Part shown: positions 1 through 6,394 of the stretch, piece after piece
How the letters are laid out: the number at the start of each line of letters is the position of its first letter
How positions within the stretch are numbered: position 1 is the stretch's first letter
Assembly: GCA_964401385.1 (NCBI GenBank)
Contig: CAYNYF010000107.1
Location: 1 to 11,353 of the forward strand
Source of the DNA: CAYNYF01 sp964401385
GTDB taxonomy: Bacteria; Planctomycetota; Phycisphaerae; SM23-33
Direction: 5' to 3'
Length of the DNA stretch: 11,353 nt
The notes under the pieces: model-generated
Database searches by the model: none
What the model was told of the DNA's origin: nothing
What the model saw: only the letters and a program-made list of their open reading frames with translations
Translations under genes and position numbers: made by a program

Positions 1-22
1 AGTCCCGAGTCCCTTTGCCGTT

Positions 23-71
23 CCTGGTGCCTGGTGCCTGGTCCCTATTCCCTGGTCTCAGCCCTATTCCC
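23..71. repeat. Short tandem repeats (CCTGGTG x3 and CCCTATTCCC x2)
   Basis: CCTGGTG occurs at 23-29 and 30-36, and again as CCTGGTC at 37-43. CCCTATTCCC occurs at 43-52 and again at 62-71, 19 bases later. This is simple pyrimidine-rich intergenic repetition. Whether it recurs elsewhere in the genome cannot be judged from this window. Confidence 0.7.
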
Positions 72-86
72 TTTTCAAAGAGCCTC

Positions 87-107
87 GGCGCGCACGTGCA
101 GCGCGCC
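87..107. other. GC-rich stem-loop, 7-bp stem and 7-base loop
   Basis: GGCGCGC at 87-93 pairs perfectly with GCGCGCC at 101-107 around the loop ACGTGCA. The bases after it (CTCTACCCTTTCCCC) are pyrimidine-rich but contain no clean T tract. It might end transcription from a gene left of the window, but it could equally be a chance hairpin in GC-rich DNA. Confidence 0.4.
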
Positions 108-125
108 CTCTACCCTTTCCCCTTG

Positions 126-145
126 CGTTCACGTATGCGCGCGCA
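126..145. repeat. Direct repeat copy 1 with palindromic core TGCGCGCGCA
   Basis: These 20 bases are identical to 236-255. Similarity continues for about ten more bases (AACGCTTTC here, TGCGCTTTC in copy 2). The core TGCGCGCGCA (136-145) is its own reverse complement. The start-to-start spacing is 110 bases. Possible roles are a regulator site, a small intergenic repeat or a remnant of an insertion; the sequence alone does not decide. Confidence 0.75.
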
Positions 146-235
146 AACGCTTTCGCAAAACCGCATCCCGGCCGGGAAGCCCCTCCGGCCGCGGAGGATA
201 AAAATCCCACAAAACCCCCATTCCCCCGGCCGGAC

Positions 236-255
236 CGTTCACGTATGCGCGCGCA
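236..255. repeat. Direct repeat copy 2 with palindromic core
   Basis: Identical over 20 bases to 126-145. In this copy the palindrome extends to ATGCGCGCGCAT (245-256) and overlaps a second palindrome, GCGCATGCGC (251-260). It lies about 190 bases upstream of the TcmP start codon. Confidence 0.75.
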
Positions 256-302
256 TGCGCTTTCCCATGCCGGGCGCGGAGAGCGGGACGCGCGGAAAAA
301 AC

Positions 303-333
303 TTGCAGGGCCCTGGGCACAACAGGTTAATAT
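303..333 (+). promoter_or_regulatory. Possible promoter for the TcmP-DUF5131 pair
   Basis: TTGCAG (303-308) and TAATAT (328-333) resemble -35 and -10 boxes of a housekeeping sigma factor, but the 19-base spacer is longer than usual. It lies about 110 bases upstream of the start codon, in the one AT-rich pocket of the region. This is pattern matching only. Confidence 0.25.
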
Positions 334-444
334 CAGTCGACATGGTCTGGGAAGCCCTCGGCGGTGCGGCTTTGTTAGATTCGGTGCCCGTGGCTCTGGG
401 CGCAATCTCTTGGGTGCCCCATTTGCTAGGGGCGGGGGAGTATC

Positions 445-1281
445 ATGGGCAGAGCGCGCTTGGACGTGATCAACTACTGGTCTGAAGTCAAGCTGGACAT
501 CGTTAGGAAATACGCTCAGGCTTACTCCACAATCCTCGCCGCCCAACGCAGCCCGGCCTTGCATCACTCGTACGTGGATGCATTTGCAGGCGCGGGAGTT
601 CACGTTTCAAGGCAGACAGGCGAATTCATACTTGGCAGCCCGCTCAACGCCCTGAATGTTCATCCCCCGTTCAAAGAATACCATCTGGTAGACCTGGACG
701 GAAGCAAGGTCGAATCCCTTCGCTCGCTTGTCTCGGACCATGCGAACGTCACTGTATATCACGGCGACTGCAATCATGTTCTACTAAAGGATGTATTTCC
801 TCGCGCGCGATGGGAAAAGTACTGTCGCGCTCTTTGCCTCCTGGATCCGTACGGTCTACACTTAGACTGGAGCGTGGTAGAGACCGCCGGGAAGATGAAG
901 ACTGTCGAAATTTTCCTCAATTTCCCCATGATGGATATGAATATGAACGTTCTGTGGCGCGACCCCGCTAGAGTAAATGCCGAGCAGGCAGCACGCATGG
1001 ACAGGTTTTGGGGCGATCATTCGTGGCGCGAGGTGGCGTACAGGAAGCAAGATGGCTTGTTCGGGGAGATTACCGAGAAGTTACCCGGTGAGGCCGTGGT
1101 GAGGGCGTACCAGGCCCGATTGCGCACGGTCGCGGGGTTCAAACACGTGCCTGATCCTGTGCCGATGAGGAATTCGACTGGCGGCGTTTTATATTACCTG
1201 TTTTTCGCTTCGGCGAAGCCGGTCGCAGCCGACATAGTCAAGTGGATATTCGATAAGTACCGCGCGCGGGGTGTGGTCTAG
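445..1281 (+). CDS. tcmP: Three-Cys-motif partner protein, TcmP family
   Basis: 278 residues. It matches my knowledge of the TcmP family, named because its genes sit beside a protein with a three-cysteine motif, as is the case here. The fold looks like a class I SAM-dependent methyltransferase: glycine loop DAFAGAG at 45-51, acidic strand end HLVDLD at 80-85, GDC at 107-109, and LDPYG at 133-137 where DNA and RNA methyltransferases have a DPPY-like motif; EIFLNFP follows at 155-161. The catalytic activity is unproven and the substrate unknown. The ATG at 445 has GGGGGAG four bases upstream, a short spacing, and the protein begins with the expected N-terminal helix (YWSEVKLDIVRKY). Its stop TAG shares a base with the GTG of the next gene, so the two are probably co-translated. 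Codon use is less GC-rich than the downstream genes: 25 of 60 bases are G or C at 901-960. No signal peptide or membrane segment is seen, so it is probably cytoplasmic. Confidence 0.88.
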   Translation: MGRARLDVINYWSEVKLDIVRKYAQAYSTILAAQRSPALHHSYVDAFAGAGVHVSRQTGEFILGSPLNALNVHPPFKEYHLVDLDGSKVESLRSLVSDHANVTVYHGDCNHVLLKDVFPRARWEKYCRALCLLDPYGLHLDWSVVETAGKMKTVEIFLNFPMMDMNMNVLWRDPARVNAEQAARMDRFWGDHSWREVAYRKQDGLFGEITEKLPGEAVVRAYQARLRTVAGFKHVPDPVPMRNSTGGVLYYLFFASAKPVAADIVKWIFDKYRARGVV

Positions 1282-2024
1282 TGGCGATTAATTCTCGCAT
1301 CGAGTGGACAGAGTCGACGTGGAACCCTGTCACGGGATGCTCCAAGGTCAGTTCGGGCTGCGCGAACTGCTACGCCGAGCGGATCGCCAAGCGGCTCCAG
1401 GCCATGGGGCAGCGCAATTACGCCAAGGGTTTCGAGGTAGCGCTTCACCCGCGAATGCTCGAGTTGCCCCTGCGGTGGAAGAAGCCGCATGTTATCTTCG
1501 TCAATTCCATGAGCGACCTGTTCCACGAGCGGGTGCCCACAGAATTCATCCTTCGGGTGTTTGATGTGATGAACCGTGCTCGGTGGCACGTCTTTCAAAT
1601 CCTGACCAAGAGGTCTGGTCGCTTAAGTGAGCTGGATGGAGTACTGCCCTGGACGTCGAATATCTGGATGGGTGTGACGGTTGAGGCCGTGGACTACACC
1701 TTCCGGGTCGATGACCTTCGGAGGAGCCGGGCCCTTACAAGATTCCTCTCCCTTGAGCCGCTTCTGGGCCCCATGCCGTCTTTGAACCTTGACGGCATAG
1801 ATTGGGTAATCGTCGGCGGCGAGTCCGGCCCGGGCGCTCGCCCCATGCGCCCGGCATGGGCCCGTAACGTTCGGGCTCAATGCCGGAGGGCCGGCATTCC
1901 GTTCTTTTTCAAACAGTGGGGTGGACGGAACAAGAAGAAGCGCGGGCGTCTGCTTGATGGGCGCACCTGGGATCAAATGCCGCCCGTGTTCAAAACGAAC
2001 GCGCGCCAGGCAGTTTTGCCCTGA
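1281..2024 (+). CDS. DUF5131 / phage Gp37-Gp68-like protein with three-Cys motif
   Basis: 247 residues, a full-length size for the family. The N-terminus has TWNPVTGCSKVSSGC followed by ANCYAE: Cys20, Cys27 and Cys30 form a C-x6-C-x2-C motif that is the likely iron-sulfur or metal site. Family blocks follow in order: VIFVNSMSDLF (71-81), HVFQILTKR (103-111), IWMGVTVE (128-135), RFLSLEPLLGP (154-164), VIVGGESGPGARPM (176-189) and FFFKQWGG (208-215). This periodic strand-helix pattern looks like a radical-SAM-type TIM barrel, but the cysteine spacing differs from the classic C-x3-C-x2-C, so radical SAM chemistry is only inferred. Family members occur in phages and bacterial mobile regions; function is unknown. 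The start is GTG, overlapping the upstream TAG (TAGTG), which implies translational coupling to the TcmP protein. No transposase or integrase lies nearby to explain mobility. Confidence 0.9.
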   Translation: MAINSRIEWTESTWNPVTGCSKVSSGCANCYAERIAKRLQAMGQRNYAKGFEVALHPRMLELPLRWKKPHVIFVNSMSDLFHERVPTEFILRVFDVMNRARWHVFQILTKRSGRLSELDGVLPWTSNIWMGVTVEAVDYTFRVDDLRRSRALTRFLSLEPLLGPMPSLNLDGIDWVIVGGESGPGARPMRPAWARNVRAQCRRAGIPFFFKQWGGRNKKKRGRLLDGRTWDQMPPVFKTNARQAVLP

Positions 2025-2056
2025 TCGAGTGTCGCGACTCGTCCCCTTAGAGAAGC

Positions 2057-2063
2057 GAGGAGG
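2057..2063 (+). promoter_or_regulatory. Strong Shine-Dalgarno of the ADP-ribosylglycohydrolase gene
   Basis: GAGGAGG ends eight bases before the ATG at 2072 and fixes that start over the out-of-frame ATG at 2064. Confidence 0.75.
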
Positions 2064-2071
2064 ATGCGGGC

Positions 2072-3184
2072 ATGGTCGCTTTGCGAGAGAAGTTCGCCGG
2101 CTGCATCGCCGGGTCGTGGGTGGGCTCGGCGATGGGAGCGGCCGTGGAGGGCTGGTCGCGGGAGAAGATCCAGCAGACCCACGGCGTGCTGGAGCGGCTG
2201 CTTGGTTACAAGCACTACACGGGCGAGGTCGACTGGCCGCGGGAGCCGGGCACGACCGAGGACGGCATCGAGCGGCAGAAGCTCTTCGCCACCGCCATCA
2301 TCGAAAAGCAGGGCCGCATCGCCGCCGAGGACCTGGTGGCGGTCTGGCTGCGCGACCTGGACCCGGAAAAGATGCGCTACAAGCAGGAGCGCTTCGACCG
2401 CTCGCTGCTGGAGCTGGCGCGGGCGGGGGTTGCGGCGGCGGAGCTTGGCCGGCTGTGCCCGTTCCCCAACGTCGTGTCCATGGCCCGGGCCTCGCACCCG
2501 CTGGGTCTGATCAACGCCGGCGACCCGGAGTCCGCGGCCGATGATTCCTTCCAGGTCGGGCAGGTGTACTCGGCGGCGAAGTATCCGGCGCTGCGGTGGG
2601 CGGCGCTATACAACGCCGCGGTGGCCGAGGCCTGCCGCCCCGGCGCCACGTGCGAGTCGGTGCTGGAAGCCGCCAGGCGATTCGCCACCTTCCGCCGCGA
2701 GCCGGCCGGCCTGTACGCCGCCTACGACACCATCCAGCGAGAGGTCGAGCGCGCAATCGAGCTGGCGGGAAAGCACGCCGATCCGACGGCGATGCGCGAC
2801 GCCTTCTACGAGATCTACCACGGCGGGCAGTACTTCACGTACGGCTTCTCGCAGGCCAACGAGATCGTCTCCAAGGGCCTGGCCGTGTTCGCGGTCACGA
2901 AGGGCGACCCGCCCCGGGCGATCGTCACGGCCGTCAACTTCGGCCGCGACACCGATTGCCTCGCCGCCGTCGCCGGCGGGCTGGCCGGGGCACTCAGCGG
3001 CGATAGCGCCATTCCGCGGGAGTGGATCGACCAGGTCAACGCCGCCACCGCCGCCGACCCCTACACCAACAACCGCCGCAGCATCGCCGAAACCGCCGAC
3101 GCCCTGCTGGATGCCTTCGACGCCCGGCGAAAGCGGCTGAAAGAATACGTCCGCATGACCGACGAGCCGGGTTACTTGAAGTAG
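2072..3184 (+). CDS. ADP-ribosylglycohydrolase family protein
   Basis: 370 residues of the DraG/ADP-ribosyl-crystallin J1 type. These all-alpha enzymes use a two-metal (usually Mg) centre to cleave ADP-ribose from proteins or small molecules. Visible family features are an N-terminal CIAGSWVGSAMGAAVEG (11-27), a first metal motif TTEDG at 61-65, the block LINAGDPESAADDSF (146-160), and the C-terminal metal and glycine motif GRDTDCLAAVAGGLAGAL (291-308). The first motif carries Glu where many members have Asp (T-D-D), while the second, D-T-D, is intact, so activity is plausible but not assured. The SD GAGGAGG supports the start. It follows the DUF5131 gene by 47 bases on the same strand but is far more GC-rich (46 of 60 at 2101-2160), so it probably belongs to the resident genome. 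Planctomycete members often sit among catabolic genes, and the substrate here may not be ADP-ribosylated protein. No signal peptide is seen. Confidence 0.88.
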   Translation: MVALREKFAGCIAGSWVGSAMGAAVEGWSREKIQQTHGVLERLLGYKHYTGEVDWPREPGTTEDGIERQKLFATAIIEKQGRIAAEDLVAVWLRDLDPEKMRYKQERFDRSLLELARAGVAAAELGRLCPFPNVVSMARASHPLGLINAGDPESAADDSFQVGQVYSAAKYPALRWAALYNAAVAEACRPGATCESVLEAARRFATFRREPAGLYAAYDTIQREVERAIELAGKHADPTAMRDAFYEIYHGGQYFTYGFSQANEIVSKGLAVFAVTKGDPPRAIVTAVNFGRDTDCLAAVAGGLAGALSGDSAIPREWIDQVNAATAADPYTNNRRSIAETADALLDAFDARRKRLKEYVRMTDEPGYLK

Positions 3185-3245
3185 GCCTCGGCGTGGCGGA
3201 AAGGTGCCCGCCCGCCCGGCGGCGAAATGATTGGGACGATCAACC

Positions 3246-4355
3246 ATGCGAGACCTCGGCGCGTGCAGATCGGCGGCGCTGGCGGCGGTGGTGCTGCTGG
3301 GGCCTCTGGCGGCCGGAGCACAAGTGACAACTACGGCACCCGATAAGTTCGACCTCCGGGCCATCGGGAAGGTGGCGGCCAAGGCGCCGCCGCTGCCGGA
3401 GCCGGCGGGCGCGGTCGTCCGCGTGAAGACCGCCGAAGAGCTGCGCGCCGCCGCCCGCGCCGCCGAGCCGGGAACGACCATCCTCCTGGCCGACGGGCGG
3501 TACGATATCGACCGCCTGCGGATCCGCGCCGACCGCCTCAGCCTCCGCGGCGCCAGCGGCGACCGCGACAAGGTGATCCTCGACGGCGGCGGGAAGTTCA
3601 GCCGGGTCGTCGAGATCCGGGGCGCGAAGGACGTGCTGATCGCCGACCTGACCGTCGCCAACGCCGGGCAGTACGGCGTCTTGTTCTACGGCGACAGCGA
3701 CGTGCAGCGGCTGAAGGTCTACAACGTCAAGTTCCACAACTGCTGGGTCCGCGGACTCAAGGGCACCCACCCCGAGCGGATCAACGACGGCTACAGGAGG
3801 AGGCACCCGCCGGAGACCGTGGAAAAGATCCGCCCCGCCGGCGGGGAGGTGCGCTACTGCCTGTTCGTCAACGACCACGTCAACCCGCACACGCGCCCGT
3901 TCGGCGGCGACTACATCGGCGGCATGGACATGATGTGGCTGAAGGACTGGGTCATCGCCGACAACGTCTTCGTCGGCATTCGTGGGCGCAACGGCGGGGG
4001 GCGCGGGGCCATCTTCATCTGGGTCAACAGCGAGAACGTCGTCGCCGAGCGGAACCTCATCTTCCACTGCGACCGGGGCATCTGCTTCGGCAACCCCTCC
4101 GGCGAGCCGCCGCACATGACCGGCGGCATCGTCCGCAACAACTTCATCGTCGCCGGCAGGAGCCAGGCCATCGAGATCTGCCAGACGAAGAACGTCCTGG
4201 TCGCCAATAACACGGTCTATGCGGCCGATCCCACACGCGTGGCGGCGCAGTTCCATCGGCGCAACGAAGGCGCCCGTTGCATCAACAACCTCTTCCGCGG
4301 CCGGCTCGAAGCCCCCGAGCAAGTCGAAAAGGCACACAACCTCATGGGCGAGCTG
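3246..4355 (+). CDS. Secreted right-handed parallel beta-helix protein, 3' end lost in gap (paralog A)
   Basis: 370 residues are readable before the N run; the C-terminus is missing. An N-terminal signal peptide is clear: MRDLGACR, then a hydrophobic stretch SAALAAVVLLGPLA and a probable cleavage near AGA-Q (25-26), so the protein is exported. The PGTTILLADGRYDI segment (75-88) and the following strand-turn repeats (RGAKDVLIADLTVANA, 125-140; NVLVANNTVYAA, 316-327) are typical of pectate-lyase-like beta-helix proteins that bind or cleave polysaccharides. The most conserved part relative to its neighbour is GGDYIGG-DMMWLKDW (220-235) through GRGAIFIWVNSE (252-263). No known lyase catalytic set can be assigned. 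The ATG at 3246 is preferred to an in-frame TTG at 3231 because it puts the basic n-region at the very start. Comparison with paralog B suggests about 65 residues are missing. Substrate unknown. Confidence 0.8.
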
Positions 4356-4455
4356 NNNNNNNNNNNNNNNNNNNNNNNNNNNNNNNNNNNNNNNNNNNNN
4401 NNNNNNNNNNNNNNNNNNNNNNNNNNNNNNNNNNNNNNNNNNNNNNNNNNNNNNN
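4356..4455. other. Assembly gap (100 N)
   Basis: Exactly 100 N, the usual placeholder for a gap of unknown size. Aligning the two flanking paralogs suggests it hides about 200 bases of the 3' end of A, an intergenic spacer, and at least 50 bases encoding the signal peptide of B, so the true gap is probably more than 250 bases. Near-identical paralogous segments are a likely reason the assembly broke here. Confidence 0.95.
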
Positions 4456-5727
4456 CAAGCCATGCCCGCGCGTAGCGGGCAAGGGCTGCTGAATCGGCCC
4501 AATCCCGACGTGGCAGCGGTGCTGAAGCTCGCCCGCAAGGCGCCGCCGCTGCCGAAGCCGGCCGAGCCCGTCATCCACGTCAAGCCGGGTCAGGCCGAGG
4601 CGATCTACCAGGCCGCCCGGGCCTGCAAGCCCGGCACGACCATCCTCCTGGCCGACGGCGTGTACCGGCTCAACCGCCCGGTGGTGATCTCGACCGACCG
4701 GGTGAGCCTCCGCGGCGCCAGCGGCGACAGGGAGAAAGTCATTCTCGACCGCGGCGGTGGCCGGCGCCGCGGCGGCGCCTGCGTGCAGGTTCGCGGCGCC
4801 GACGACGTGCTGGTGGCGGACCTGACCTGCCGCGACTCCAACGGCTACGGCGTGCACATCGAGCCCCACATCGGCGCCCAGCGGACGCGGATCTACAACT
4901 GCAAGTTCCACAACCTGGGGACGCGCGGGGTGAAGGGCTCCCACCCCAAGCTCGGCTACGAGCCGGTCGGGCCGCACCGCGAGGAAATCCTCCGCAAGCG
5001 CCCCCGGGGCGGCGAGATCCGGTACTGCCTGTTCCTCAACGACCAGCGCAAGGCGGTCAACGACGCCTACGGCGGCGACTACATCGGCGGGATCGACATG
5101 ATGTGGCTGAAGGATTGGGTCATCGCCGACAACGTCTTCATCGGCATCCGCGGGCGCAACGGCGGCGGCCGCGGGGCCATCTTCATCTGGGTGAACTCCG
5201 AGGACGTCGTGGCCGAACGCAACATCATCATCAATTGCGATCGGGGGATCGCCTTCGGCAACCCCTCCGGCTCTCGGCCGCACATGATCCGCGGCATCGT
5301 CCGGAACAACTTCATCGTCGGCGGCACGGGCAAGGCCATCGAGATGTGCCGCACCGTGGATACGATGGTCTATCACAACACGATCTACACGGAAAACCGC
5401 GAGCGGACCATGGGGGTGCACTTCTTCCAGGGCTCGGAGGGCGGGCGGCTGTTCAACAACATCGTGCACGGCCCGGTGAACCTGGAGGCCGGCGTGGCCG
5501 GGGGGAACAACATCGTTGGCGACTGCACCGGGTGGTTCGTCAACCCGGCCATCGGCGACCTGCACCTGACCGGAAAGGCCGGCGCCGCCGTCGGCAAGGG
5601 AACGCCCCTGAAGGAGGTGGCCGAGGACTTCGACGGGCAGAAGCGAAAGTCCCCGCCCGACGTCGGCGCGGACGAGTATTCCCTCCCGGCCAAGACGCCG
5701 CCGACGCCCGCCGCGCCGGGGCGATAG
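4456..5727 (+). CDS. Right-handed parallel beta-helix protein, 5' end lost in gap (paralog B)
   Basis: 423 residues are readable from the gap to the TAG at 5725-5727. It is a close paralog of the upstream gene: both have KAPPLP near the N-terminus, an ADG-Y turn (ADGVY at 66-70 of the readable part), SLRGASGDR, GGDYIGG-DMMWLKDWVIADNVF, GRNGGGRGAIFIWVNSE and the FGNPSG turn. It carries the C-terminus that A lacks: a FVNPAIGDLHLTGKA block followed by a PPDVGADEYS end and a short Pro/Ala-rich tail, the usual close of secreted beta-helix proteins in these bacteria. An ATG exists at 4462, but the residues after it are not a signal peptide, so the true start is most likely inside the gap. It is probably exported and acts on or binds a polysaccharide; the substrate is unknown. 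A single fused gene A-B cannot be excluded, but B has a full family-sized unit of its own. Confidence 0.8.
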   Translation, partial: QAMPARSGQGLLNRPNPDVAAVLKLARKAPPLPKPAEPVIHVKPGQAEAIYQAARACKPGTTILLADGVYRLNRPVVISTDRVSLRGASGDREKVILDRGGGRRRGGACVQVRGADDVLVADLTCRDSNGYGVHIEPHIGAQRTRIYNCKFHNLGTRGVKGSHPKLGYEPVGPHREEILRKRPRGGEIRYCLFLNDQRKAVNDAYGGDYIGGIDMMWLKDWVIADNVFIGIRGRNGGGRGAIFIWVNSEDVVAERNIIINCDRGIAFGNPSGSRPHMIRGIVRNNFIVGGTGKAIEMCRTVDTMVYHNTIYTENRERTMGVHFFQGSEGGRLFNNIVHGPVNLEAGVAGGNNIVGDCTGWFVNPAIGDLHLTGKAGAAVGKGTPLKEVAEDFDGQKRKSPPDVGADEYSLPAKTPPTPAAPGR

Positions 5728-5869
5728 GGCATCCGACCTGCCTTTCTGCCGGCGCGGCCTCCGCCAACGAAGCTGTTGCCGCGTCGCGCTGCCCATGTTC
5801 TCTGTAATAAAACCCGCGCTGTCGGCGACTATGGTATTGGTGGCAGCAGTTCTGCAAGGGCGCCCGAGA

Positions 5870-6394
5870 ATGACGGATTGGCCAGCGATTGTCGGTCGGC
5901 ACAAGTCGGCTGTCTGGCAGACTGCCTACAGGCTGCTGGGCAACCGGGCGGACGCGTCCGACTGTTTCCAGGAGACGTTCCTGTCGGCGCTGGACCTTTC
6001 CGGCCGGCAGAGAGTGCGGAACTGGTCTGCCCTGTTGATGCGGGTGTGCACCTGCCGGGCGATGGACGAGCTTCGCCGCCGACACCGTCGTGCCGATCGG
6101 CGCGACGACGTGGCGGACTTCTCGGCCGTCGCCAGCCCCAACCCCGGCCCGGGCGAGCGGGTGCTGGCCGCAGAGCTGTCTGAGCGGCTGCGGCTGGCGC
6201 TGGCGGCGCTGCCGGGGCGGCAGGCGGAAGTGTTCTGCATGCGATGCCTCAACGACCTGAGCTACCGCCAGATCGCCAGCCAGCTCGGGATCAAGACCTC
6301 GGCCGTGGGCGTACTGCTGCACCGGGCCCGGTGGCGATTGCGAGAATTGCTGTCACCTACTGTTGCCACCGAGGATGTGGAGGTAAAGCCATGA
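5870..6394 (+). CDS. ECF-type RNA polymerase sigma factor
   Basis: 174 residues, normal for the extracytoplasmic-function group, which contains only the sigma-2 and sigma-4 domains. Sigma-2 spans about 10-76, with AVWQTAYRLLGN (14-25) and DCFQETFLSAL (31-41) as the core-binding region. A Pro/Gly-rich linker (SPNPGPGE, 89-96) leads to sigma-4 at about 104-162, whose helix-turn-helix is SYRQIASQLGIKTSAVGVLL (131-150), followed by HRARWRLRELL. The ATG at 5870 is chosen over the in-frame ATG at 5795 because the extra 25 residues match nothing in the family and CAAGGG lies a suitable distance upstream. The gene ends in ATGA shared with the next gene (6391-6394), so the two are translationally coupled. 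That gene is the probable regulator of this sigma factor. Target promoters are unknown. Confidence 0.9.
   Translation: MTDWPAIVGRHKSAVWQTAYRLLGNRADASDCFQETFLSALDLSGRQRVRNWSALLMRVCTCRAMDELRRRHRRADRRDDVADFSAVASPNPGPGERVLAAELSERLRLALAALPGRQAEVFCMRCLNDLSYRQIASQLGIKTSAVGVLLHRARWRLRELLSPTVATEDVEVKP
6379..6383 (+). promoter_or_regulatory. Shine-Dalgarno GGAGG of the LolA-like gene, inside the sigma gene end
   Basis: GGAGG lies seven bases before the ATG at 6391 and supports that start over the longer open frame that begins at 6244 within the sigma factor gene. Confidence 0.7.

Larger units (their letters stand above)
1..444. other. Gene-free region with repeats and hairpins upstream of the TcmP cassette
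   Basis: No convincing gene is seen here. Open frames crossing it are short, repetitive and lack family features. The region contains the heptamer CCTGGTG in tandem at 23-43 (last copy ends in C), a CCCTATTCCC decamer at 43-52 and 62-71, a 7-bp inverted repeat at 87-93/101-107, two copies of a 20-bp direct repeat at 126-145 and 236-255, and a 6-bp hairpin at 182-197. The last 140 bases before the first gene are less GC-rich and could hold its promoter. Confidence 0.75.

Noticed and set aside
182..197. Hairpin CCTCCG/CGGAGG as a terminator
   Set aside because: It is followed by ATAAAAATC on the + strand, and on the minus strand the T tract lies before the stem, so neither direction fits an intrinsic terminator.
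64..603. Minus-strand frame of 179 residues overlapping the TcmP start
   Set aside because: It is dominated by Arg/Ala/Gly/Pro from GC-rich DNA, crosses repeats and overlaps a confident gene.
4462..4464. ATG as the start of paralog B
   Set aside because: The residues after it are not a signal peptide, while paralog A has one in the corresponding place, which in B falls inside the gap.
3246..5727. A single fused double beta-helix gene
   Set aside because: Each half has a full family-sized unit and A has its own signal peptide; the frames differ across the gap, though the unknown gap length keeps this formally open.
5774..5810. Promoter for the sigma factor gene (TTGCCG and TAATAA)
   Set aside because: The spacing of more than 20 bases does not fit a known sigma factor.
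5795..5869. Upstream ATG as the sigma factor start
   Set aside because: The 25 extra residues match nothing in the family, and the ATG at 5870 starts directly before the sigma-2 domain.
3240..5904. Long open frames on the minus strand opposite the beta-helix genes (447 and 520 residues)
   Set aside because: They are GC-driven shadows, rich in Arg, Ala, Val and Asp with no domain pattern, and both run through the N gap.
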